From Aurantiochytrium sp. KH105 (taxonomy: Eukaryota > Sar > Bigyra > Thraustochytrida > Thraustochytriidae): 49,214 bases of DNA. The notes under the pieces are model-generated. The model was not told the DNA's origin and ran no database searches. It saw nothing but the letters and a program-made list of their open reading frames with translations. The translations under genes were made by a program, and so were the position numbers. The stretch's first letter is position 1, and every line of letters begins with the position of its first letter. Shown piece by piece: positions 1-8,848 of this stretch. The DNA lies in NCBI GenBank assembly GCA_003116975.1, contig BGKB01000280.1, forward strand, positions 1-49,214, in the 5' to 3' direction.

Positions 1-419
1 GGCCAGATTTCACAAGGTCGCCTTCTTGTAGGTTGATTTTCAATGTCAAACCAATGAGTGAAACAATGAGAAAAAGAAAAAAAAAAGTAGAAATGGCGAA
101 ATTTTTAAGGTCGCCCTCTTGCAACAAGGATGGAAATCGTAGGATTTCGGTTCCGCTGCAGAGGCAGAAACGCAACAGCAGACTTGCCCCGGTGGTGTAA
201 TCGCCGCGAGCTTGCGCAAATACGAGGCATGTTGGTGAAGGGCGTCAAAATTCTGCAAACAAACTCTTTTTACGTCGGGAAGAGAACACTCCATTGAAAG
301 TCTACGCAGTTTGAGGCCTACCTAACGTTGACGGGTACTTCTCGCCAGATCTACGAAAATTGGGCTGCGCCAAGCGGTGAAGCGCGAGCAGAGTGATTTG
401 AACAGACTCGGACGCCAAG
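1..419. other. 5' flank of transposase-like gene, no gene seen
   Basis: This AT-richer stretch precedes the transposase-like gene and probably is the left, promoter-bearing part of a transposon whose outer end lies off the window. It contains an A-rich run near 70-90 and two copies of a short direct repeat, listed separately. Short open frames on either strand have no recognisable protein character. The ATG at 420 follows directly on a short leader. No terminal inverted repeat can be defined because the true left end is not visible. Confidence 0.5.
14..123 (+). repeat. Pair of ~17-bp direct repeats (AAGGTCGCCyTCTTGyA)
   Basis: Copies lie at about 14-30 and 107-123 and agree at 15 of 17 positions. 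A related core, GGTCGCCTCTCTTG, occurs on the other side of the coding region near 4493. Repeats on both sides of a transposase gene are typical of subterminal transposase-binding sites in CACTA/EnSpm-like elements. That role is inference here. Confidence 0.45.
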
Positions 420-3400
420 ATGTCAAGAAGTCACAAGCGAACCGGGCTTCCTGCCGGCCGACCGCCTCTTCGAGGGCACTGTGCGCTTGCCGAGTTAGCA
501 GAGGACTTGGACTACGCCATTGACGGGCGATGTGCCTTCTGCGAGCGCCACGAAACAAAGGCGAATCGGAAGCAGCATGAGCATTGCGAGGAAATTGCCC
601 TTCGCCAACATTCTGGCAAAGTTTTCAAGTGCAAGCGCGAGAACTGCGCATTTTATACAACCAGCCGTCCTATCTTCACTAAGCATGTGATGAACTCACG
701 TGTCTGCGTACCCTTTTACGAAGATAGCTTCGGTTCAAGTTGGTGTGTTAGCCTCGACCTGCGTGATCTCGTAATTCCGCAATGTGTCAAACGTGTGATG
801 CGTTCGCCTGGACCAGATCGACACTGGCTCATCCCGCCGACCTGGGACTCCTCGTATGCGCGCCGCCGTCGCAATCTCCAGAGGCTTAGACTGCGAAAGA
901 AAAGAGCGCATATGCCTGATGCCAAAGATGACAGCACCGGCGCCGATTCTCCTCGCAACAAATCTACCACAAGCGTCAGCGCTACTCATGACAATGATGG
1001 CGACGAAGAAAACAGGGGAGACAACCGTGGCATGAGCAACTTGGTTCATGATCAAATAAACGACCCCGATGATGACGAAGACAACGATTGTGCCAAAAGT
1101 ATTGACGGCAAAGATGACGACGCTGACTTCGACAGTGACTTTGCTGACGACATTGCGGCTGTTGAAGATTGCAATGCGGAAAATGACCTTGACAGCGCAA
1201 GTGCAATTACCGTCGTCATCGACGAGGATATCTGCAATGAGATGCAAGGTTCTTATCTCCAGGGTGCAAAGAAGCTTGCGGACTACCTCGAAAAGCATCA
1301 TGTGGATCTTGATGCGTCGCGAAGAGATCATCTTACACAAACAAAAGGCTTGCACGACCTCTCCGTCTTTGGCGTTGAGATCTGTGCCGAGCTTGGCGCG
1401 TCCATGCTCTCGTTCAATACCTTTTCAAAAACTTATACAGCGGTGCTTAGCGAGGTACTTGCTGTGGCGTTAGAGAAAAACCTTTGCACTCCCGGAGGCG
1501 CCGCTATGATCGAAAAGCGCATGCGTCATCGTCCCCTGCACAAGGTGCGAGAAAATTTGTGTTCTGCTGCAAAAGGCTACATTGGTCGCGTCTTCGCCTT
1601 CGTATTCAGCATGCATGGCATCTGCGAGCACGTGCCCGGGTCGTCGTCGACGCATACCGTGCGGCTGCGTGACCCAGTCATTCTCATTCACGATATGCTC
1701 AATGCAACTGACGCGTTGAGTCCGGGCGAGACCTTGCATATATTTGCCAAGCCTCAGGCTCCCGTATTGACCGAATTTTGCGATGGTAAACGCTGTCTCC
1801 AGATGCAAACTCTGGTGCGCGAGCGTGCGAGGCTTGCCGCCGTTGACGATCCCCAAACTTGGGAGGCCGTCGACATCGACCAGCTCGCAGCCCTGCCCAT
1901 TGGCGTTTACATGGATGCAACCCACGCCACAAAGACCGGTTCCGTCGTCAAGTGCCCGCTTGTCGTCTTCACCTACTGGCACGCAAGGGACGCGCTGCAG
2001 CGTGACGGGGCCAAGCGCATTCTTGGCTACGTGGAGCTGCCGGCCAAAGGGCGGCCGACCGCGTGGCGCGCGGCTCTGGAGCGAGCAAAGGAGCAGTGTG
2101 TGCTGGATGCAGTTTTCCATCTCGTTGCCGCTTGGCAGAGACTCGCCTTCAAACGAGGCGGGCTCTCATTCCACGTTGGAGAGCGTCAAGTGCGCGCTGT
2201 CCCGGTTCTCGCTGCCATTCTTGGTGACAACAAGGAATCCAATCGATTGTCGTGTACCTTCGAGACGACACGATGCAGGCTTTGCTGTGCGGACCGGGCC
2301 ATCGTTCGTGACGGAGTGGCGATGCCCCTACAACCGCCAAGGAACCTGGAGACCTTGAAGGAGAAGTGGAAGCAGCTTCAAGTGCAGCCAAGGCGGGAAA
2401 GCTCTGCCGTCAAGGCGTGTAGCTCGACCGACTTCGGCCCAATATACGGCATGCATCCCTTCCATGTCGGCGATCGCAACGCTCTAATCACAACAGACAT
2501 GGACTTTTTTGCGCAGCCCACGTCAATCTATCGCATGCTACCCTTCGATCGACTACATACACTGTGGAAGGGTCCCGTGTCCGAACTTGTCATCGCAGTT
2601 CTTTGCAGCGCCGGACGAGAGCGAAGAGCCTTCCTCGCTCAGCTCAAGCTCTGCCAGGGCGGTATGCCTTCCACCATGACTGTCACCACTGAAAAGTTGC
2701 AAAATTATCTGCTTGCAGCTGGCTTGTTCCCTGTCGATGCACTGCATCGACCCAAGTACAATGCTAAGGACTACATCAAGCTAATGCACGGCATTCTCTC
2801 GGGCTATGTCCACGACATCCTTGTCGGCAAGACAGAAAAGCACAAGGTGCTCAATTTGCGGAGCGACTTCCGCATCCTCGTGTGGGCTCTTGCTGCTGCT
2901 GCGCGCGTTTGTCATGAGTTTGGGCGTCAGCGCGTAGCCACTGCGGCAATCCCTGCTATGCGTCGCGATGTAAGAGCACTTGTTACTTTCCAGCAGCGCT
3001 ACCGAATCACCTTTGAGCAGACCAACGTCACCACGCTCAAAGCGCATGGTCTCCTTCATATGGTGGACCAGATCGAATTCTTCGGACCGCTCGATCTCAC
3101 TGACACAGCGAGTTTTGAGCACCACCATCTCAAGGTTGCACGGCAGGCCAAGCTGGTCAATCATGGGCTGGACATCTCCGACACGTGGATGCTACGCCGC
3201 GCAATTGAGCACGAGTCTGCGCAGAATCGAAACGAACCAGCACGGCGCTCGAGACCTCGTGCAAACCGCCACGACCATGTTGTTGGTGGCGCTACGGGAA
3301 AGCCAGATCACGTCGCAGAGCCCAAGGCGAACCTTGGCGCCGGTGTTGACCAGACAGGCCAACTCACGCCTTGTGAGAAGGTCGCAAAAGAGCTGGAAAG

Positions 3401-4178
3401 GATCGCGCTCGCTAACGGCTGTGCTGCTGCCACCGGCGATTCTTTTGCCGCTTTGCTGCACGCTTGCATGGAGCCCGTGCTCGGCAATGAGCACACAATC
3501 GAGGTCTTCAGCAAGGCCGATCTTGCGGGAAGCAAGCGGCAACTAGCACTTGGGGCAGGCTCAGGCAAATGGGCAAAGGTGCCACCAAGTGTGTTGATCA
3601 CAGAGATCAGGGACCTCTTTCTCCCGCTCGCTTTTGTGCGAAAAAAGCGGCGCAAGCTCGGCAAATGTCAATCCGGTGATGCGAAGGTGATTGCGATCCA
3701 AATCGCCCGAGATTCAAAATCCCATGACATTTTATCTCGCCACACGTATCTTGACGTACCGCTTTCGGGATTTTGCGTCGTCGACCTTGCAGCCGCGACA
3801 CGGAGCGTTTCTGCAGAGAGCCTTGCTATGCTTGACCTGGACAAAGTCGGCGGTGGTGAGACGCTCTGGCTCAACCCTAGTGATGCGCAAGACCGCAGGG
3901 CTATTCTTTGGCCCCATGGTTCACTCGCATTTGGAAGCTGGCAGGCGCATCCTTTTGCATGCGAGGCGTTTGGCAATCCTGATCGAGGCAAGGAAGATCT
4001 TGAGCTCATGAACGTCGTGAAAGATAACAAGGACGATACAGTTGCCTTCAATCAAGCTCTCGAGAAGATCAAAAACCGCTTGGACCCGGACACAGGCCGT
4101 CTGATCGACGCGTCAGGCACAAGCAAGGGCAAGCGCAAGCGCAAGGAACCGGACTCGAATGACAAAGCGAAGCAATAA
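420..4178 (+). CDS. Large zinc-finger, DDE-type transposase-like protein (CACTA/Plavaka/KDZ-like)
   Basis: An intact 1252-residue frame. The N-terminus (about residues 38-100) has Cys/His clusters of C2H2 type (CAFCERH, CKRENC, then KHVMNSRVC). A long Asp/Glu-rich linker follows (about 195-275). The middle resembles the catalytic region of large fungal/protist cut-and-paste transposases of the Plavaka/KDZ/CACTA group: VYMDATHATKTG near 495 (candidate first Asp), ILGDNKESNRLSC plus CRLCC near 600-623 (second Asp with Cys knuckle), FDRLHTLWKG near 707, and SFEHHHLKVAR near 898 (candidate final Glu). The C-terminus is a basic, NLS-like tail. Flanking repeats and a downstream motif field support a mobile element. 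No stops or frameshifts break the frame, so it is either recently active or domesticated. Family assignment rests on motif pattern only. An unrelated nuclear protein with a retained transposase fold cannot be excluded. Confidence 0.6.
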   Translation: MSRSHKRTGLPAGRPPLRGHCALAELAEDLDYAIDGRCAFCERHETKANRKQHEHCEEIALRQHSGKVFKCKRENCAFYTTSRPIFTKHVMNSRVCVPFYEDSFGSSWCVSLDLRDLVIPQCVKRVMRSPGPDRHWLIPPTWDSSYARRRRNLQRLRLRKKRAHMPDAKDDSTGADSPRNKSTTSVSATHDNDGDEENRGDNRGMSNLVHDQINDPDDDEDNDCAKSIDGKDDDADFDSDFADDIAAVEDCNAENDLDSASAITVVIDEDICNEMQGSYLQGAKKLADYLEKHHVDLDASRRDHLTQTKGLHDLSVFGVEICAELGASMLSFNTFSKTYTAVLSEVLAVALEKNLCTPGGAAMIEKRMRHRPLHKVRENLCSAAKGYIGRVFAFVFSMHGICEHVPGSSSTHTVRLRDPVILIHDMLNATDALSPGETLHIFAKPQAPVLTEFCDGKRCLQMQTLVRERARLAAVDDPQTWEAVDIDQLAALPIGVYMDATHATKTGSVVKCPLVVFTYWHARDALQRDGAKRILGYVELPAKGRPTAWRAALERAKEQCVLDAVFHLVAAWQRLAFKRGGLSFHVGERQVRAVPVLAAILGDNKESNRLSCTFETTRCRLCCADRAIVRDGVAMPLQPPRNLETLKEKWKQLQVQPRRESSAVKACSSTDFGPIYGMHPFHVGDRNALITTDMDFFAQPTSIYRMLPFDRLHTLWKGPVSELVIAVLCSAGRERRAFLAQLKLCQGGMPSTMTVTTEKLQNYLLAAGLFPVDALHRPKYNAKDYIKLMHGILSGYVHDILVGKTEKHKVLNLRSDFRILVWALAAAARVCHEFGRQRVATAAIPAMRRDVRALVTFQQRYRITFEQTNVTTLKAHGLLHMVDQIEFFGPLDLTDTASFEHHHLKVARQAKLVNHGLDISDTWMLRRAIEHESAQNRNEPARRSRPRANRHDHVVGGATGKPDHVAEPKANLGAGVDQTGQLTPCEKVAKELERIALANGCAAATGDSFAALLHACMEPVLGNEHTIEVFSKADLAGSKRQLALGAGSGKWAKVPPSVLITEIRDLFLPLAFVRKKRRKLGKCQSGDAKVIAIQIARDSKSHDILSRHTYLDVPLSGFCVVDLAAATRSVSAESLAMLDLDKVGGGETLWLNPSDAQDRRAILWPHGSLAFGSWQAHPFACEAFGNPDRGKEDLELMNVVKDNKDDTVAFNQALEKIKNRLDPDTGRLIDASGTSKGKRKRKEPDSNDKAKQ

Positions 4179-4990
4179 TCTTATCCAACTACCTTTTCTC
4201 AGTTGTCATCAAGTATTATACACATCCAAAAAATAGAAAAAGTTAATCAATTCCCCCAAAGCCCTGATTTTTAAGAACGCAAACAGCCATGAAACGCGAG
4301 TACTGTCAAAGACGTGGCGATGAAATCTTGCTCATGGCATGCTCCCAGCTTCATCTTCTTTTGCACGGCCTCTTTGATGATTTTGCCCACTCTGAAATTC
4401 GACACAAAGCACAGCAATATGTTCTTTTCACTCATGAGCGGGCAGACTTCTAACCTCGACGTACATTGAACGTACACACATGCAGACCACTTGGTCGCCT
4501 CTCTTGACTCTCTCGCTCATGGCTCGGTCCCCATCAGGAATTGCTCGGTCCGCCTCGACCAAGAGTTGCTCCGCCTCAACTCTTTGACCAAACTTTGTCT
4601 GTTCAAACCTTAAATTCGAAATAGTCTTGGTCCCCAACCAATAATGTTTGCTCCATCTATTCCAAGGTTTCCTCGGTCTCAGTTTATTGAGCAAGATTTC
4701 TAAATCAAAACCCAGATATTCAAGCACCTTCACCAGAACTTGGTTCTCAACCGGAGAGTTTTGCTCCAACCCAACCAAGATCTCTTTGTTTTACGTCGGT
4801 GACCAAAATATTTTGGTCGAGACCTCGAAAACAAGGTACCTTAACCGAGCCCGGCCCAACCTGACCAAAGTATCTCTCTTTACCCCCCTCGGCACCGGTG
4901 AAACTAAGTCCGGAGACAAAGATTCACCGGTACGTGACCAAGAGTTTGTAAAACACCCCCCTACGAAAGGTTAGACGCACCACAACTAGC
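4179..4990. repeat. Downstream region with GACCAA/TTGGTC motif field
   Basis: No convincing gene. Between 4491 and 4941 the hexamer GACCAA or its complement TTGGTC occurs eight times: 4491, 4557, 4586, 4627, 4801, 4813, 4863 and 4936. CTCGGTC and CACCGGT variants are interspersed. Two copies form a perfect 18-bp palindrome at 4801-4818. Mixed orientation and clustering next to a transposase gene look like a subterminal repeat region of the element. The right end of the element probably lies near 4.95-5.0 kb. Confidence 0.5.
4801..4818. repeat. Perfect 18-bp palindrome
   Basis: GACCAAAATATTTTGGTC reads the same on both strands. It joins two of the GACCAA motifs head to head, a plausible dimeric protein-binding site. 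Confidence 0.7.
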
Positions 4991-6988
4991 TTTCCGGCGG
5001 ACTCCTTGATCCCAAGGTAGGACGCCTGCCGTTAGTGTCAACGTCGTGCGTGTCGCAGGCGTCGAAGCGGCGCCGCCTTTCTCGCAACCACCACTGCAAA
5101 GCGCGGCCAACGGCGGCTCCTCCTACCTGCGACCAGGGACCCGGTCCGGGCCTCGAGAGAGCGACGAGGAAGGCAGAGAGGAAGGGGAAGAGGGAGGCAG
5201 GAAGGTGGAAGGCGGGTCGTGGACGGGCGCCGCAGCGGCAGCGGAGCGAGCGAGCGAGCGAGCGAGCACGCGCCCCGGCCAACGCGGGGGATTTGCGGCC
5301 GGACGCGCGGGACGAGCTGCTGCTGCAGGTGCCGGACTTTTTTGCGAGGACGTGGCGGGCGCAGCAGCATGCGCTTGCGTGGGAACGGAGGAGAAGCGAA
5401 GCAAAGGGAAGGGAAGGAAAGGGAAAGAGGCCTCGAAGCGGCAGGCGGCCAACGGGTTGAAGGCGAGGCCACGGGTCCTGTGATAGAAATACGGTCTGCG
5501 ACAGGCCGGGTCCGGTGTGCGAGTCCGCGCCTAGATACAACTGCGCGGAGCCCACCAGACCCGGCGCACGAAGACACTGGAACGGCTCGCGCGCGAACCT
5601 GCTCTTTCGAGACTTGCCCCGCCTCGCAAGGCCGCCAAGCCACGCCAAGCCACCCCAAGCCAACCAACCCAAGCCACACCACTCACCTCTCCCAGCGCAT
5701 CCCAGCCCATGTCATCCCCTCCCATCCCATCCCATCCCCGTCGCTCCCATCCCGAGCCGAGGCAACCAACCTCCCGGCCCCGATCTGCTCCGCGCCATGG
5801 CGATGCCATGCCTGCCATGGGCCATGAGAGCGAGCCGGTTGCGGCGCCCGAGACCTGCGCAGACAGAGCACGCAGGGCGGAGCAGCGCGAGCAAACCCGC
5901 AAGGGCCGCCTCGCAGCCGCGAGGTCCGCGCAAGTCCGCGCGCAGAGCAGCGCAGCGCAGCGCAGCGCAGCGCAGCGGCGCGGCGCGGCGAGCAGCGCAG
6001 CGAGCAGCGGCGAGCAGGCAGGCATCGGCAGGGCGGCGGGTCTCGAGGCGGCATCAAGCAAACAGCGTCAAGCGCCGCGCGGCAGACCTCCCTCGAGCGC
6101 AGGGCCCGCGCCTCGCACGCGGCAGCGGCGCAGCGCAGCGCGGAGCGGCGGGAGGCAGGCAGGCGAGCAGGCAGGCAGGCGCGCGGCGCGGACTCGACGC
6201 CGGTCGCGGCGACAGCGCGGAAGGGCGTCGCGGCGCCGCGCCATCGCGGGTCGTGACGCAGACCCGGCTAGACAAAGCCTCTCTCGCCCGTCCCCTCCTG
6301 GGCCAGGCCAGGCCAGGCAAGGCCAGGCAAGCCGCGCGAGACACGCACGCAGGCCGCGCAGGCAGCGGGCGAGCCCGCCAGGCGCAGACGCCAGCGTCGC
6401 CGGCGAGCCGCGGCCGTCCCCCGGCGCGGCGCGGGAGGCCGCCTCGCGGCGGCGGCGTCGCGCTTTCTTTGCGCGGCTCCCAGGGAAGGAAGGAGCGAGG
6501 CGCAGCGGGCCAAGTGGAGCAAAGCGCGCGCGGCGGGCGCCGCAAGTGGCGCAAAGCCGCATTCCCGACTTGCGCGCCGCCGCGCAAGGGCCGTATCCCC
6601 GCGGCCGAAAGAAAGTGCGAGCAAGAGCGCCGCCGCGAGCGAGACCGAGCACGCACGCGCCCGCGAGCGAGCAAGACCAAGACCAAGACCAAGACCAAGC
6701 CAAGACCGAGACCAAGACCGAGACCAAGACCGGGAGCGCGCAGACCCGCGCGCGTGCCAGCGAGGGGCCGACGTCTGCGCGCCGCGACGGCGAGCCGGCG
6801 GTCCTGTCCGCCTCGGGAGCTAGCCGAGAGCAGCGCTGATTGCAGACAGCGCTGGGCTGCGCTGCGCTGCCTGTGAAAGAGAAAGAGAGACCCGAGCGAG
6901 GCAGCGAGCGAGGCAGCGAGCGACTGCGAAGGCCGCCAAGGTGGGGTGGCAAGCCGCGGCCGGGCGCAGGCCCGGGCCGGCCTCGGGA
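4991..6988. other. GC-rich low-complexity intergenic region
   Basis: About 2 kb of strongly GC-rich, purine/pyrimidine-biased DNA with many short tandem runs: GAGC repeats at 5244-5267, CCCAT-type runs near 5700-5750, GCAGC runs near 5945-6010, GGCAG runs near 6150-6180 and an AAGACC array near 6672-6730. Several frames stay open for hundreds of codons on both strands. They encode only Arg/Ala/Pro/Ser-rich low-complexity sequence, as expected by chance at this composition. I read it as the end of the transposon neighbourhood plus the promoter/5' leader of the LRR gene. GCAGCGAGCGAG-type repeats at about 6898-6925 lie just before the chosen start. Confidence 0.55.
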
Positions 6989-8068
6989 ATGGACCCGGAG
7001 ACCTTCGCGGTCGTCGTGCAGCGCCCCATCGAGGATGGCGTCGAGGCCCTCAGGCTCGGCAGGCTCGTCGACTCCCAAGAATGGCTCGGCGACGACCTCG
7101 TACGGAGCAAGCTGTGCGCGCTCCTGCGCATCTACAACCAGGACCTCGAGGAACTCGACCTCACGTCCAACATGATCTCCGACGCAGGAGCCGACGCCCT
7201 GGCACAGACCCTCACGGCGCCCACTGCGATCACGCACCTCAGCCTCGCCTTCAACCTGATCCGCGACCCGGGCGTCATCTCCATTGCAAGAATGCTTTCC
7301 GTCAACAACTGCCTCCGCGTGATCTCGCTCGAGGACAATCGCATCGGCACGCAGGGCGCGACCGCGCTCGCCGTCGCTCTCGAGAGAAATTCCACACTGC
7401 AAGAGCTCGTGCTCAGCGCAAACTGTATCGACGACGCCGGCCTCGAGGCCCTCGCGCCCGGCATTGCGCGCAACCGCACCCTCAGACACCTCGACCTCTC
7501 CGTAAATCGCATCGCAGACAAGGGCGTAGCCGCCCTCGCTGCCGCCCTCGCTTCCAACCGCACGCTTGTCAGCTTGGAGCTACAGTGCAACCGCGTAGGG
7601 ACGCCCGGTGCCACCGCGCTGGCCCAGGTCCTCGCGCAGAATCCCGCTCTTGCCACGCTCAACATCGAGGCAAACGCGATTTGCGACCCCGGCGCCAAGG
7701 CGCTGGCCGATGCGCTGGTACTCAACACCAATCTTGCGCATCTCAACGTGCGCTGGAACCATCTCACGCAGTATGGCATCATTGCGCTGCATACGGCGGC
7801 CCGTGCCTCCACACCCTCTTTCGCGGGCCCAACTCTAGGCATCGCCACCGAATCCGCAGCAGCAGGGTCAACAGTAGCAGCAACAGCAGCAGCAACAGCA
7901 GCAACAACAACAACAGCCGCCGCAGCGGGCTCGGCAGCTCTTGTTCCGCCCGCACGACCCCGTGCTTGCATTGTAAAAACCAACAACAACTTTGGCGAGG
8001 CCGAGCCTGCGCCTGAAGACATGGCGCTCAGCTCTGCGTCTGATAGCGACGACATGATGCTCTTGTGA
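6989..8068 (+). CDS. Leucine-rich repeat (RNI/NLRC3-like) protein
   Basis: The frame is open from 6941, but the Met at 6989 (MDPETFAVVVQ) is preferred because the upstream residues are low-complexity. That gives 359 residues. Eight consecutive ~28-residue leucine-rich repeats of ribonuclease-inhibitor type follow, each with an LxxLxLxxNxI core: EELDLTSNMI, THLSLAFNLI, RVISLEDNRI, QELVLSANCI, RHLDLSVNRI, VSLELQCNRV, ATLNIEANAI, AHLNVRWNHL. Such repeats build a curved protein-binding surface. No NACHT, kinase or membrane domain is attached. The tail (about residues 290-335) is an Ala/Thr/Ser-rich stretch encoded by an imperfect CAG/CAA tract at about 7855-7925, followed by an acidic Ser/Asp-rich C-terminus. 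The role is probably scaffolding; the partner is unknown. Confidence 0.85.
   Translation: MDPETFAVVVQRPIEDGVEALRLGRLVDSQEWLGDDLVRSKLCALLRIYNQDLEELDLTSNMISDAGADALAQTLTAPTAITHLSLAFNLIRDPGVISIARMLSVNNCLRVISLEDNRIGTQGATALAVALERNSTLQELVLSANCIDDAGLEALAPGIARNRTLRHLDLSVNRIADKGVAALAAALASNRTLVSLELQCNRVGTPGATALAQVLAQNPALATLNIEANAICDPGAKALADALVLNTNLAHLNVRWNHLTQYGIIALHTAARASTPSFAGPTLGIATESAAAGSTVAATAAATAATTTTAAAAGSAALVPPARPRACIVKTNNNFGEAEPAPEDMALSSASDSDDMMLL
7850..7925 (+). repeat. Imperfect CAG/CAA trinucleotide tract inside the LRR gene
   Basis: GCAGCA/ACAGCA/ACAACA triplets run here. They are read in a frame that yields Ala/Thr rather than Gln. The tract is likely length-variable between strains. Confidence 0.6.
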
Positions 8069-8772
8069 TCATTTGCAGTCTCTGTGAAAATACAGCGCTT
8101 CATCTCCCGTCCTCTGTATGTCTGTTAAAAAGAATACCAAGATCGATTGACATAGCCTTTGCAAAACCTTAATGACCAAAGCGCATACGTTGTTTCTTAT
8201 TGACAGACAAGATACATCATTCCCAGTCAGCTTTCCTGAAAAACCTGATCCATCCACGCAAACATAAACGCGACTTCTATCTTCATTTTATCGTTTTGGA
8301 CGGTCGGTCATCAAGGTCTGCCCGCCGATTTTTTTTTCCATCCCCCAATGAAACAAACACCATTGTGCACGATTGATCGTGCACAACAAACCCAACCAAA
8401 GTCCAGAGTTACCGACCTTGATTGATGCCAAACTCGTGCGCTCGAAACGAACAAGCCTCTCCACGTTGGTTGTCGCTCCTTGCCCCCCGCCTCCCCCCCC
8501 CCCCCCCCCCTTTTTTCTAGCCTTGCTCCTGCACCAGCCACTCACTAACAACCACAGAGACCACAAGAGCAAAAGCGCTTGGGGTTGCTTTGTTTCGAGA
8601 CCAGGTTGGGCGCTTGGGGGCTCGCTCGCTCGCTCGCCGCGCCTCGCCACGATCCTGGAGTGCTCCGCTCAGGACACGCCCGCCTCGTCTTGCCTGGCCT
8701 CTCACACCAGACGTGGTCGCCGCGACGCACGAGCGCAGGCCAAAGAAGAAAAAGACCAACGAGGTCAGCGTC
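8069..8772. promoter_or_regulatory. Intergenic region and 5' leader of poly(A) polymerase gene
   Basis: This holds the 3' end of the LRR gene and the promoter of the next gene. Notable are a pyrimidine run of about 20 C followed by T6 near 8494-8516 and a (CTCG)4 run at 8621-8637. The reading frame is open from an ATG at 8590, but the residues before 8773 are Arg-rich low complexity, so most of it is probably leader. No TATA-like element is obvious. Confidence 0.5.
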
Positions 8773-8806
8773 ATGGCGACTAGCGTCTCGAGCGACAACA
8801 ACAGAA

Positions 8807-8848
<42 letters not shown>

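Noticed and set aside
735..1355. 206-codon minus-strand frame antisense to the transposase-like gene
   Set aside because: Lies opposite the Asp/Glu-rich coding stretch, which yields Val/Ile-rich antisense frames; shadow of the real gene.
5515..6876. 453-codon open frame on the plus strand (and overlapping frames on both strands)
   Set aside because: Encodes only Arg/Ala/Pro/Ser low-complexity sequence with no domain; very GC-rich DNA opens all frames by chance.
7132..8103. 323-codon minus-strand frame antisense to the LRR gene
   Set aside because: Mirror of the repetitive, GC-rich LRR coding sequence; no protein features of its own.
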